DNA of 64,000 nucleotides from Methanosphaera cuniculi (lineage in GTDB: Archaea > Methanobacteriota > Methanobacteria > Methanobacteriales > Methanobacteriaceae). The stretch covers positions 1-64,000 of the forward strand of contig NZ_LWMS01000010.1 in NCBI RefSeq assembly GCF_003149675.1, read 5' to 3'. Below, one piece after another: positions 48,370 through 57,556 of the stretch. A program made the translations under genes and the position numbers. The stretch's first letter is position 1; every line of letters begins with the position of its first letter. The notes under the pieces were generated by a model, which saw only the letters and a program-made list of their open reading frames with translations, ran no database searches and was not told where the DNA came from.

Positions 48370-48555
48370 ATGGCTGAACGAGCATGTCAAAGATGTAAAT
48401 ATATCTCATATGATAAGAAATGTCCAATATGTGATAGTGAAACATCAAGTGATTGGAGTGGACTAATTGTAGTAACTGATCCTGATAATTCAAAGTTAGC
48501 TGAAGAGTTAAACATAACAATGCCAGGAAGATACGCATTAAAAGTCAATAAATAA
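48370..48555 (+). CDS. spt4: transcription elongation factor Spt4 (RpoE'')
   Basis: 61 residues with zinc Cys pairs CQRC and CPIC, then SSDWSGLIVVTDP and PGRYALKVNK, the classic small Spt4. It binds the Spt5 NGN domain and raises RNA polymerase processivity. GAGGGAATAAGA precedes the ATG. The gap to the following gene is 22 nt. Confidence 0.95.
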   Translation: MAERACQRCKYISYDKKCPICDSETSSDWSGLIVVTDPDNSKLAEELNITMPGRYALKVNK

Positions 48556-48577
48556 ATCAAAAAGGGAGATAAAATAC

Positions 48578-49102
48578 GTGCTAATACTACCAAAAAATCT
48601 TAGACAAGACTTAAAAGAACCTTTAGGTGAATTGCACAAATCTATTGATTTAATAGAAGATCCACTAGAAAAACAATTATCAGAAGATAAACTAATAATC
48701 AGTATAGGAGATGTAACATCAAGAAATCTAGTAGAAGCAAATCTAATACCTCAAATTTGCATAATAGATAACTTGATAGAACGTGAACCTGTACAAAATA
48801 ACTTAAATCATACAGATAATATAATATATGTAGATAATCCAGCAGGGACTCTAACTGAACAACTAGAAGATGCAATAAATAAAACACTCAAAGAAGCATC
48901 AAAAGATAATCCAGCTATAATAATTGTAGATGGAGAAGAAGATCTAGCAGTTCTACCTTGCGTATTAAATGCACCAAAAGACACACTAATTCTTTATGGA
49001 CAACCAAAAGAAGGTGTTGTTTTACTTAATGTTAATGAAGCCTATGAAAAGGCAGAAAATTATTATAAACAATTAATAAATGAAGAGAAAAAAATAGAGT
49101 GA
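48578..49102 (+). CDS. GTP-dependent dephospho-CoA kinase (DUF359)
   Basis: 174 residues starting at GTG 48578 behind AAAGGGAGATAAAATAC. KLIISIGDVTSRNLVEANL (~37-55) and AIIIVDGEEDLAVLPCVLNAP are the conserved blocks of archaeal DPCK, which makes CoA with GTP instead of ATP and is unrelated to bacterial CoaE. It works after CoaD, encoded at 12583. It overlaps the region before S24e (its TGA is at 49100). Confidence 0.9.
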   Translation: MLILPKNLRQDLKEPLGELHKSIDLIEDPLEKQLSEDKLIISIGDVTSRNLVEANLIPQICIIDNLIEREPVQNNLNHTDNIIYVDNPAGTLTEQLEDAINKTLKEASKDNPAIIIVDGEEDLAVLPCVLNAPKDTLILYGQPKEGVVLLNVNEAYEKAENYYKQLINEEKKIE

Positions 49103-49107
49103 TATTT

Positions 49108-49422
49108 ATGGATATAGAAATAATCGAACGTAAAGAAAACCCATTATTAAACAGAGAAGAAATTAAATTTGAATGTATATACCCAGAAGAAGGAACACCA
49201 AATATATTAGATGTAAAACACAAACTTGTTGCATTAACAGATGCATCTAACGATCTCCTCGTGGTGGACTCAATGAAGCCTAGTTATGGAGTAGCAACAG
49301 CAGTTGGTGTTGCAAAAATATATGATTCCATAGAAAAACTCAACGAAATCGAACCTGAATCTGTAATTCTTAAAAACGAAGAACCAGAAGTTGAAGAAGA
49401 AGTAGAAGTAGAAGAAGAATAG
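49108..49422 (+). CDS. rps24e: ribosomal protein S24e
   Basis: 104 residues: DIEIIERKENPLLNREEI, ... LVVDSMKPSYGVATAVGVAKIYDS, then a Glu-rich C-terminus. An earlier GTG at 49099 would add three residues, but ATG 49108 sits behind GTGATATTT and matches the family start. It follows DPCK with 5 nt between stop and start and precedes S27ae. Confidence 0.95.
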   Translation: MDIEIIERKENPLLNREEIKFECIYPEEGTPNILDVKHKLVALTDASNDLLVVDSMKPSYGVATAVGVAKIYDSIEKLNEIEPESVILKNEEPEVEEEVEVEEE

Positions 49423-49460
49423 ATAAAAAATACACACAATTTTAATGGAGAATAATAAAA

Positions 49461-49616
49461 ATGTCAAAAAAATACGAATTATACGAAGTTAAAGACGGTA
49501 AAATTGTAAGAAAAAATCCAGAATGTGTAAGATGCTCACATGGAATATTCATGGCTGACCACGGTGATAGATATGCATGTGGAAGATGTGGATATACACA
49601 ATGGAAAAATGAATAA
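49461..49616 (+). CDS. rps27ae: ribosomal protein S27ae
   Basis: 51 residues, too short for many gene callers: [19 protein letters not shown], then two Cys pairs, CVRC and CGRC, in the zinc finger typical of archaeal S27ae (no ubiquitin part). TGGAGAATAATAAA precedes the ATG. Last gene of the operon starting at S6e. Confidence 0.94.
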   Translation: MSKKYELYEVKDGKIVRKNPECVRCSHGIFMADHGDRYACGRCGYTQWKNE

Positions 49617-49929
49617 ATATATTATATTGTAATTTTAAATATAATTAATATAGAAACACGGAATCTAAAAATACATTAAACTAAAAACTTTCACCCCCAA
49701 TAAACACTTTTTTTATAAAAAAAATAATTTTTTTTTATCTTTTAATTAAAATCATCTTTTTTAACTATTGGTTTTATTTCTTCGAAAGGTTTAAAAATTA
49801 ATAATTATATAGTTTTAAATTAGAAAATTTAGAAATATAAAGGAATTAAAATTTAATTTTTTTTTTACAAATAGGAATACTAAATTAAATATACATTTTT
49901 TTAACCAATTTATGAGGAATTGATAATTT
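49617..49929. other. intergenic region before argH
   Basis: 313 bases. TCACCCCCAA and a run of seven T's (49691-49714) form a terminator-like signal for the ribosomal operon. ATTATATAG (~49804-49812) is a plausible argH TATA box. Confidence 0.5.
49691..49714 (+). terminator. candidate terminator of the S6e-S27ae operon
   Basis: TCACCCCCAATAAACACTTT then more T's, about 75 nt after the S27ae stop. Same C-tract plus T-tract pattern as after trkH. Confidence 0.4.
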
Positions 49930-51324
49930 ATGGATTTAAGAGCTGGACGTTTTGATGGACAAATGAGTGATGATGCAGCTAAGTTTTCATCATCAATTGA
50001 GTTTGATAAAAGAATTTTTGATGCAGATATAAAAGTTAACCGTGCACATACTACTATGCTTACAGAAGAAGGTATAATTCCAAAAGAAGCTGGTGAAAAA
50101 ATACTTGCTGCTCTTGATAAACTTGAAGATGAAGGAATAGATGCATTAAATCTTGATCCTAGTTTTGAGGATATTCATATGGCACTAGAAGATTATATAA
50201 CAAATCTCATAGGACCTGAAGCAGGATTTATGCACACAGCAAAAAGTCGTAATGATCAAGTATGTACAGATATAAGATTAACACTTAAAGATGAAATTGA
50301 AAATACAATAAGTAACATTAAAGATTTTATCACAACTATTGTTAATATGGCTAAAGAAAATCTTGATACTCTTTTTATTGCATATACACACTTGCAACAT
50401 GCACAACCTAATACCTTTGCACACCACCTTATGGCTTATGCTAATGAATTAAGACGTGATTGTGAAAGATTTATGGATACATATAAACGTGTAGATATGA
50501 GTCCTTTAGGATCTGCTGCACTTGCAACAACTGGTTTTCCAATAAATCGTAAACGAACAGCACAACTACTAGGATTTAGTGAAGTTATGGATAACTCTAT
50601 TGATGGAGTAAGTAGTCGTGATTTTATAGCAGAAAGTGTATTTGATTATGCAATGCTATCAACTACTCTTGGTAAAATTGCTGATGAAATTGTAATATGG
50701 AGTAGTTATGAATTTAGAATGGTTGAATGTTCAAATGCATACTCATCAACCTCATCAATTATGCCACAAAAGAAAAACCCAGATATAGCAGAACTTGCAA
50801 GAGGTAAAAGTACAATTGCATATGGAGAACTTATGACTATTATGAGTATTCTTAAAGGTATACCACATAGTTATAATCGTGACTTACAAGAAATTACACC
50901 ACATCTTTGGAGTGCTGTTGATAATACAAATGATATTCTTCAAATTGTACATGGAATGCTTGCAACACTAACAATTAACAAACAAAGAACTGCAGAACTT
51001 GCTGGTGCAAACTTTGCTACAGCAACAGAACTAGCTGATGTAATGGTACGTGAGAAAAACATGCCATTTAGAACAGCTCATAATATTGTAGGACGTGTTG
51101 TATCAGATGCAATAGAACAAAATCTTAAAGCAACAGACTTAGATGATGAGTTTATAAACAAAGCAGCAATTGAAGTTACAGGAAAACCTGTAAATCTTGG
51201 GGATGAACTTGTAAAACAAGCACTTGATCCTGCATTAAATGTTAAAGCACGAACAGTTCAGGGTGGTCCTGCACCTAGTGCTGTTAAAGATGCAATTAAA
51301 AATATGGAAAACTTTTTAAGTTAA
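49930..51324 (+). CDS. argH: argininosuccinate lyase
   Basis: 464 residues of the fumarase/aspartase superfamily. The signature [15 protein letters not shown] (~275-289) holds the catalytic Ser and Lys, [12 protein letters not shown] (~107-118) the second conserved region and [14 protein letters not shown] (~155) the third. It splits argininosuccinate into arginine and fumarate, the last step in arginine synthesis. TGAGGAATTGATAATTT precedes the ATG. argG is not nearby. Confidence 0.96.
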   Translation: MDLRAGRFDGQMSDDAAKFSSSIEFDKRIFDADIKVNRAHTTMLTEEGIIPKEAGEKILAALDKLEDEGIDALNLDPSFEDIHMALEDYITNLIGPEAGFMHTAKSRNDQVCTDIRLTLKDEIENTISNIKDFITTIVNMAKENLDTLFIAYTHLQHAQPNTFAHHLMAYANELRRDCERFMDTYKRVDMSPLGSAALATTGFPINRKRTAQLLGFSEVMDNSIDGVSSRDFIAESVFDYAMLSTTLGKIADEIVIWSSYEFRMVECSNAYSSTSSIMPQKKNPDIAELARGKSTIAYGELMTIMSILKGIPHSYNRDLQEITPHLWSAVDNTNDILQIVHGMLATLTINKQRTAELAGANFATATELADVMVREKNMPFRTAHNIVGRVVSDAIEQNLKATDLDDEFINKAAIEVTGKPVNLGDELVKQALDPALNVKARTVQGGPAPSAVKDAIKNMENFLS

Positions 51325-51423
51325 AAGTATAAAAAATAATAAGATAATCTTAAAATTAATAGGGAAATCAAATAAAAGTTTATTATAAAAAAAAGTATAA
51401 AAAAAAGGAGAGTGTAAATTGTT

Positions 51424-51561
51424 ATGATTACAACAGATGACTACAAATATGCAATAGCAATAATGGGTGGTATACTAATACTAATATACCCAGATTTAGT
51501 AGCATACATTGTTGGACTTGGATTAATAATATATGGTGTTCTTAAAATTATTGAAAACTAA
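51424..51561 (+). CDS. DUF3096-like small membrane protein (45 aa)
   Basis: MITTDDYKYAIAIMGGILIL, then a turn and a second hydrophobic hairpin helix, LVAYIVGLGLIIYGVLKIIEN. The pattern GGxLIL-x-P-xLVxYIVGxxLIIxG is that of DUF3096. Two membrane helices. AAAGGAGAGTG lies ~10 nt upstream. Its stop overlaps the stop of the convergent PP-loop gene by four bases. Function unknown; below usual ORF length limits. Confidence 0.75.
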   Translation: MITTDDYKYAIAIMGGILILIYPDLVAYIVGLGLIIYGVLKIIEN

Positions 51562-52589
51562 ATTGTATTAATTAAATCCAGTGCCTCACCAGGTTCAAGA
51601 ATCCCAGCACGAGTTTCACGTAGAACTCTTTGAATTGAAAAAGATCTATACTGTGGATATTTATGATGAACTTGAACCACAAGAGGACATCCATAACCTT
51701 TTATTTTTTTAACATCATAATCTACCACAATATTTTTAATCTCATTTTTTTCCATTCTCATTAAAGCCGGAAGATTAATACGCATAATATTATCATTAAA
51801 TGTAATAGCTTGTGATCCTGTTGAAAGTAGATCACCATATATCATAATTGGAATATTCATATTAGCTGTTTTTTTATGAATTGTTTTTTCAATAAATGAT
51901 GAGCATCTTCCACATGGATGAATTTTACCACCTAGTGCATCATCTATTATTTGTTTCATATCAACTTCTAGGTATTCATGTTGAATTTCTGTTTTTTTAA
52001 TTAAATTATCTATATTATAATGGAATTGTTTTGGTAGTATAATAGTTCCAGGATCTACACTAAAAGCATGTACATTAAAACCAAGTGCTTTAGCAAGAAG
52101 TAATGAAAAACTACTATCAACTCCACCTGATAATGCAACAGTTACATCTGCATTTTCATATGGTGTTCTGTTTATATTTTTTTTAATATAGTTTATGATT
52201 ATGTTATTATCATATGCATGTGAGTGTTTAAGTTTTAGTAGTTCATAGATATTTTCAAATACTGGTATGTAGGATATTGGTATTTGTTTGTTTTTTATTA
52301 GTTTTTCTATGTTATTTTTTGCTAGTTGTAGTTGGTATTCTTTAAGTATGATATCTGTGTATGATACTACATGTATTGAGTTTATTTGTAGTTTTTCTCT
52401 TAGTTTTCCTACTACCCATCCTCCTTTTCCAATTATTATTGATTTTTCAGGTCTATCTGGTGTTATAATTGTAAGTTCATCAGTATCATCATTATAGTAA
52501 ATTTCTCGTATTTCAGGTTTTACATATTCATGTCCTATTTCTTTTCGTATTTTTATTACGTTTTCTATTATTTCATCTTTTGTGTACAT
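51558..52589 (-). CDS. PP-loop ATPase with KH-like domain
   Basis: 343 residues. An N-terminal KH-type RNA-binding segment, SIIIGKGGWVVGKLREKL (~50-67), precedes a PP-loop N-type ATPase: VALSGGVDSSFSLLLAK (~152-168), the SGGxDS signature. HPCGRCSS (~226) carries a Cys pair, as in thiolation enzymes. RNA modification (2-thiolation type) is likely. Similar archaeal proteins remain uncharacterised. Four-base 3' overlap with the small membrane gene. No ribosome binding site stronger than AGGTTAAAA upstream. Confidence 0.8.
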   Translation of the reverse strand: MYTKDEIIENVIKIRKEIGHEYVKPEIREIYYNDDTDELTIITPDRPEKSIIIGKGGWVVGKLREKLQINSIHVVSYTDIILKEYQLQLAKNNIEKLIKNKQIPISYIPVFENIYELLKLKHSHAYDNNIIINYIKKNINRTPYENADVTVALSGGVDSSFSLLLAKALGFNVHAFSVDPGTIILPKQFHYNIDNLIKKTEIQHEYLEVDMKQIIDDALGGKIHPCGRCSSFIEKTIHKKTANMNIPIMIYGDLLSTGSQAITFNDNIMRINLPALMRMEKNEIKNIVVDYDVKKIKGYGCPLVVQVHHKYPQYRSFSIQRVLRETRAGILEPGEALDLINTI

Positions 52590-52680
52590 TATAATTTTAA
52601 CCTATTTTTTTGTTTTTTTTATTTTTTATTATATAAAAAAAGAATTAAAGAAAAAAAAAGTATTGTGGAGATTAAGTTAG

Positions 52681-54327
52681 TTAATTTTTTTGGTATATTT
52701 TTATTTCTTGTTGTGTATTGTTACTATTATATATGATATGATATCCTTTTATATCTGTTAGGTTACTTGTTGAATCAATGTAATATGTGGAATTTATCGA
52801 CTCGAGTGCCTCATCTATTGTCTGATTATTAGCTTCTAGTACTCGTGGTATACTTGTATATGTATATTTTTTAAGATACCAGCTAAATGCTACTCCTCGA
52901 TCTGATGCAAGATTTTCATTCATGTAGTTTGGATCATATTCTTTTAGCCAGTTTGCTGTATTTTTTTCATCTGTTGTATGTTCATTTGGGTGTGTTAGTG
53001 ATGCCATGTAGCTTGCATTTATTGGTAATAGTATTATTAGTAGTATGAGTAGTATTATTGTTGGTGTTTTAATGTTTTTGTGTGGTATTTTTGTTATTGT
53101 TTTTATCATGAAGTATATTATTGGTATGAATGTTGCTACAATATACCTGTCAACTTTTACTGGATGATAGGAATGCATTAAAATGAAAACACCCATCCAT
53201 AAAAGCATAAGTATATCAAGTTGTTTAAATTTATATGGCAACTTTTCATATAATAATAGCACAGCTACTAGAAATATTAATTCTGATACTAAGTAAGTAA
53301 TATGAGTATATGTAATTATGAGTAAAACAAATAAAATCATACAAATTAGAAGTACAATCTTATCTGACTTACTATATTTTGACACATTTTTACATAATGG
53401 ATAAAACATTAAAACAATACCAATACCAGATAATGCTAGTATTATATATGAAAGTATTGTAGGTTTATTAAATACAGAAGTTAACGTAATATCATATGTT
53501 AAACTTGAATTTAAAGTAGTTAAAAGCTGTGGTATATTCTCAAGATAATAATATGGATTAAGTTCATATCCAATATTAACACTTGATACCTGACTACTTT
53601 TTGAAACTTCTAAAAACTGACTAATAAACGGTATTGTACCCTGTTTAATTAAATAAACTGCACAAATAACTGATCCTATAATACATACAAATACTATGAA
53701 ATTTCGAAGCTTAACTTTTGTACAAATTTTTATGAATTTATCCCTATTCATTATAAGATATCCAAGTATTATAATAAGAACAAATCCTTCTGTAAATCTT
53801 GTGAAAAATGCACATACAAAACACATGAAAGCCAAATAAATATAATTAAACCTGGAATATTCAATCATGTAAATTGTAAATAACAACGACCATACAGCAA
53901 ATGTGAGTGAAGGAAGATCATTAGATCCACTAACAGCCCATGTTACAACTAATGATAGCATTGAAAAAAACAAACTACCAAGAAAAGCTAATCGTTCATC
54001 ATATCTTACATTAAAAAGTAAATAAATACCTATTATTAGAAATATAAAAAATATTCCTGATACTATAAATAATGTTAACTCAGAAACCAATCCCAAAGTA
54101 AATGGAATTGATACAATCAAAGAAAGTATTGGTGGAACACTAAGCTGACTTCCAATATTCATATGTGCAAAAAGCATTGCATTTTGAAGATAAACAAAAA
54201 TATCCCAGTAATTAACACCAATAATACTCTGATTATACACAAGAATAGATGTATAAATTAGCATAAAAACTACTAGAAGTACTAGTAACTTATTTTTCAA
54301 ATTCATAGATTTAAAATTCTTAAACAT
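52681..54327 (-). CDS. GT-C-like membrane glycosyltransferase/uncharacterised polytopic protein (548 aa)
   Basis: About eleven membrane helices and a soluble C-terminal domain of ~110 residues (WLKEYDPNYMNENLASDRGV, then SWYLKKYTYTSIPRVLEANN). The first extracytoplasmic loop, NYWDIFVYLQNAMLF (~38-52), has an Asp like GT-C transferases using lipid-linked sugars. It is a paralogue of the gene directly upstream (54334), which has ANWDTFLYLENGRNF and SWYLNIYAQRGVLEAGDN at matching places. Only 6 nt separate the two genes. Function as surface glycan synthesis is inferred, not proven. Confidence 0.75.
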   Translation of the reverse strand: MFKNFKSMNLKNKLLVLLVVFMLIYTSILVYNQSIIGVNYWDIFVYLQNAMLFAHMNIGSQLSVPPILSLIVSIPFTLGLVSELTLFIVSGIFFIFLIIGIYLLFNVRYDERLAFLGSLFFSMLSLVVTWAVSGSNDLPSLTFAVWSLLFTIYMIEYSRFNYIYLAFMCFVCAFFTRFTEGFVLIIILGYLIMNRDKFIKICTKVKLRNFIVFVCIIGSVICAVYLIKQGTIPFISQFLEVSKSSQVSSVNIGYELNPYYYLENIPQLLTTLNSSLTYDITLTSVFNKPTILSYIILALSGIGIVLMFYPLCKNVSKYSKSDKIVLLICMILFVLLIITYTHITYLVSELIFLVAVLLLYEKLPYKFKQLDILMLLWMGVFILMHSYHPVKVDRYIVATFIPIIYFMIKTITKIPHKNIKTPTIILLILLIILLPINASYMASLTHPNEHTTDEKNTANWLKEYDPNYMNENLASDRGVAFSWYLKKYTYTSIPRVLEANNQTIDEALESINSTYYIDSTSNLTDIKGYHIIYNSNNTQQEIKIYQKN

Positions 54328-54333
54328 CTAAAA

Positions 54334-56130
54334 TCACACATCCACACTTGTTTTATTAAACAGTTCATAGTAGTATTTATCATATTCATCAGATTGTAAA
54401 TCCTTATAATCATGAGATTGTAAGTATGTATTTTGATAAATTGTAACACCACCAGTTTGATATACTTTAGTAAATCCTGTATAGTTATTTTTATTATTAT
54501 TTTTTGTATCAATATAAAAATGTGCAGCATGATGTGTCTTATTATCTGCAAGCATCATATATGCAAGTTGATCTGTAGCATTATCACCTGCTTCAAGAAC
54601 ACCACGTTGTGCATAAATATTAAGATACCATGAAATAGCAGGCCAATTATCAGAATATATAAGAGTTTTATTATTATAATCTGGATAATTTTCATTAAAC
54701 CAATCACAAGCATCCTTAATATCATCATAGTCACTTTTATCAGGAATTGAAGCTGCAAAAGATAAACTATTAAATACTAAAAATATAACAACTACAGCTG
54801 TAATTATTGTAGTAGGCTTAATATTTTTAATACTTGAAATTTTATGATTTATATACTTGAAAATATAATAGATGGCATTTGTTATGAAATATGCAATAAA
54901 TGGTAGAACTGTTATAAAGTAACGATCATTTTTTGTATAAAGCACAGACTGAAATATCAGATATATGAAAAACAATGAAATCATTAGAAAATCATAACTT
55001 AAGTACTTAATATCATATTTTTTAAATATATAGTAAAGTTCAACTAACACTACCATAAATAAAATGTTTGTTGTAATATATGATACATTTGATATTGTTA
55101 AAATACATGCACTAAAGACTATAATTGTTGTTATAATTAATATAGAATTTTTTTGTGTTAAAAACTTAATATCAGATGATTTAACCTTCTTAAATATATT
55201 ATAAAATATTAAGATAAAACCTACCATCATAAGAATTATATAGATATCAGATAGTATTGTTGGAATATTTCCCATAGGATTAATAACAGCATTAAAACCA
55301 CAACCTGGTGGAATAGTACTTGATAGATAGTTTGGAATATGTGTTATATAATACCATGAATCAGGAAGAAATCCTGCATCTATAACCTTAGTATTAGATA
55401 CTGTTCCACTAAATTGTCCCATAAATGGAAATGGCGTATTAAGTTTTTTATTAAATTCATCTAAAAACCATAAAATACCAACAACACCTATGATAATTCC
55501 AATAATTATATCACGTAGTTGTTTTAAGTTAGGCTTTTTCATAATCAAATATGTTATAATAGCAAAAATCATTATACCAGCAGTATAACGTGATAAAAAT
55601 GCATATGCTGCAATAAAGAATGCAGGATAGAAAAATTTACTATTATAATTACATGCAAGTATTATGAAATATATCGTAACAAGTGTACCTGTAACACCAA
55701 TAATATCATTTCCACCAACAGCCACCCATGAATAAAGTAAAGTAAATGTTGCATAAATAAGACTTCCAATGAGGGATGTATTATTATCAAACTTAAATCT
55801 TAAAATTAAGAAAAATACAATAACACCAATAATATAAAATACAACATCAATATTAAAAATTGCCTCAACATAAGTATGACCAGCAAGTAAAAACAACTTC
55901 GCAATTAACATAGGAAGAACCGGAGCAATACTTGGAACATCACCCCACCCCATTTTAGCAAAGTTACGACCATTTTCAAGATACAAAAAAGTATCCCAAT
56001 TAGCCACACCAACCGAATACTGGTGCATAAGCTTTGGAATTACAAGTAATAATAGTATAATAAATAAAATAAAACAATAAAAAATACAACTTTTATTATT
56101 ATACAAAAAATTCTTAAACTTATTTGTCAT
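54334..56130 (-). CDS. GT-C-like membrane glycosyltransferase/uncharacterised polytopic protein (598 aa)
   Basis: Paralogue of the downstream 548-residue protein. About twelve membrane helices. GVANWDTFLYLENGRNF (~40-56) is the loop carrying the likely catalytic or sugar-lipid-binding Asp. The C-terminal soluble part (~480-598) reads CDWFNENYPDYNNKTLIYSD and SWYLNIYAQRGVLEAGDN. An unusually Asn/Asp/Tyr-rich end (YKDLQSDEYDKYYYELFNKT) is present. It heads a two-gene unit. Confidence 0.75.
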   Translation of the reverse strand: MTNKFKNFLYNNKSCIFYCFILFIILLLLVIPKLMHQYSVGVANWDTFLYLENGRNFAKMGWGDVPSIAPVLPMLIAKLFLLAGHTYVEAIFNIDVVFYIIGVIVFFLILRFKFDNNTSLIGSLIYATFTLLYSWVAVGGNDIIGVTGTLVTIYFIILACNYNSKFFYPAFFIAAYAFLSRYTAGIMIFAIITYLIMKKPNLKQLRDIIIGIIIGVVGILWFLDEFNKKLNTPFPFMGQFSGTVSNTKVIDAGFLPDSWYYITHIPNYLSSTIPPGCGFNAVINPMGNIPTILSDIYIILMMVGFILIFYNIFKKVKSSDIKFLTQKNSILIITTIIVFSACILTISNVSYITTNILFMVVLVELYYIFKKYDIKYLSYDFLMISLFFIYLIFQSVLYTKNDRYFITVLPFIAYFITNAIYYIFKYINHKISSIKNIKPTTIITAVVVIFLVFNSLSFAASIPDKSDYDDIKDACDWFNENYPDYNNKTLIYSDNWPAISWYLNIYAQRGVLEAGDNATDQLAYMMLADNKTHHAAHFYIDTKNNNKNNYTGFTKVYQTGGVTIYQNTYLQSHDYKDLQSDEYDKYYYELFNKTSVDV

Positions 56131-56311
56131 TGAAATATTAAAATCTCTCCTTACTAAAATAAAAAATAATATAAAACCTAAAAAATTTTTTTCTTTTTTA
56201 ATTAATTCTTTTTAAGAAAAAAAAAGATAATGTTTTACTTATTTCATATTTTTTTTTGATAATACTATTTTTGTAATTAATATGGTTAAATTATTATTAT
56301 ATATAAAAAAA

Positions 56312-56349
56312 TATTAAAAAAAAAGAAAATATTAAAAGGGGGGGGGTGA
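56312..56349 (-). terminator. candidate terminator of the RLI-radical SAM operon
   Basis: On the minus strand, immediately after the stop of the gene at 56350, ATCACCCCCCCCC is followed by TTTTAATATTTTC and a long T run. The C run of nine is the longest in the window. Confidence 0.5.
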
Positions 56350-57531
56350 TTATGGTTTTAATGCTATATCCATTACTGTGAATTTCTTCTTAGAATCCTC
56401 AGGTTTATTTTCAAAACCTACATTTAATGTAAAATTAAAGTCTTTTTCTATTACATCATTAAGTTCATCAAATGCAAAGTCAAGTTTCTGATTCATAAGT
56501 TCATCTATTTTATCAAATATCATCTTATATGCTTCACAATGTGGATCTACACATGATACTTCCATGTTTCCATCACCATAAACAAGTGCATTATATGGAC
56601 AACCTCCACGACAGTAGTCAATATGTTTACAATCAGAACAGTTTTCATCTACATACTCTTTATATTCTTTAAGCAGTAGTTCAGCTTTTGTATTCATAAG
56701 TTCTTCATATGATGGTTTATCTGCTACATCACCTATTTTAAATTCTGGCATGTCAACAAAACGATAGCATGGATATATTGATCCATCAGGTCCTATTGCA
56801 AATGTTGAATCCATACAATCTACATATGTACATACACATCCTTTCTTACGTAAAACTCCTTTACATAGATGATCTATGTTTTTAAGTTCCATTATATCAG
56901 CTACATCTAGGTATTCATCAAGTAAGTATAGCATTAGATTTCCATATTCCTCTGGGTCTATTGCAAAGTTGTCACTTTTATGGCTTTTTATTGAACTTAA
57001 TGCTGGATGTATTTTCATATTTAAGCCTTTTTGTTTGAAGAATTCAAAGATTTCTTCTTTTTGTTTTATTGAGTTTTTTGTAAATGTACTAATAAAACTT
57101 ACATTTAAGTCATGTTTTCGTGCTATTTGATAACCTTTCATTGTGTTATCATAGTAGTTTATTCCACGTTGAATATCATTAAGTTCTCGTGGTCCATCAA
57201 GACTACTTCCTATTGGTATTTCATATTGTTTAAATAGTTCTGCAATTTCATCATCCATCTTCCAAAGGTTGGTTTGTATTGCATATGCAGGATATAGAAA
57301 GTCTAATTCTTTATCAATACGTCCTAGAATGTGTTTGTAGAATTCATATCCTGCGAGTAATGGTTCTCCTCCATGGAATGTGAATGTTGTTGGCTCTTTT
57401 TGGAAGTCTTTTAGCCATTCTATTATGTCATCAGTTGTTTTTTGTGTCATTATATGAGATGTTTCCTCAGAACTCCAACAGTAACTGCAGTTTGCAGGAC
57501 ATCCCATTGTTGGTATTATCATTACATGCAT
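56350..57531 (-). CDS. radical SAM/SPASM protein (anaerobic sulfatase maturase-like)
   Basis: 393 residues. CPANCSYCW (~11-19), C-x3-C-x2-C, binds the catalytic 4Fe-4S cluster; TFHGGEPLLAG is the GGEP SAM-contact motif. The C-terminal SPASM region has CVCTYVDC, CYRFVD, NCSDCKHIDYCRGGCPYN and CVDPHC Cys clusters for auxiliary clusters. This fits the family of peptide-modifying or sulfatase-maturing radical SAM enzymes of methanogens. No sulfatase or obvious small Cys-containing precursor is adjacent. It lies 26 nt after ABCE1/RLI with GGAGG ahead of the ATG, in one operon. Confidence 0.85.
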   Translation of the reverse strand: MHVMIIPTMGCPANCSYCWSSEETSHIMTQKTTDDIIEWLKDFQKEPTTFTFHGGEPLLAGYEFYKHILGRIDKELDFLYPAYAIQTNLWKMDDEIAELFKQYEIPIGSSLDGPRELNDIQRGINYYDNTMKGYQIARKHDLNVSFISTFTKNSIKQKEEIFEFFKQKGLNMKIHPALSSIKSHKSDNFAIDPEEYGNLMLYLLDEYLDVADIMELKNIDHLCKGVLRKKGCVCTYVDCMDSTFAIGPDGSIYPCYRFVDMPEFKIGDVADKPSYEELMNTKAELLLKEYKEYVDENCSDCKHIDYCRGGCPYNALVYGDGNMEVSCVDPHCEAYKMIFDKIDELMNQKLDFAFDELNDVIEKDFNFTLNVGFENKPEDSKKKFTVMDIALKP

Positions 57532-57556
57532 TTTATAAATTAACCTCCACTTTTTT

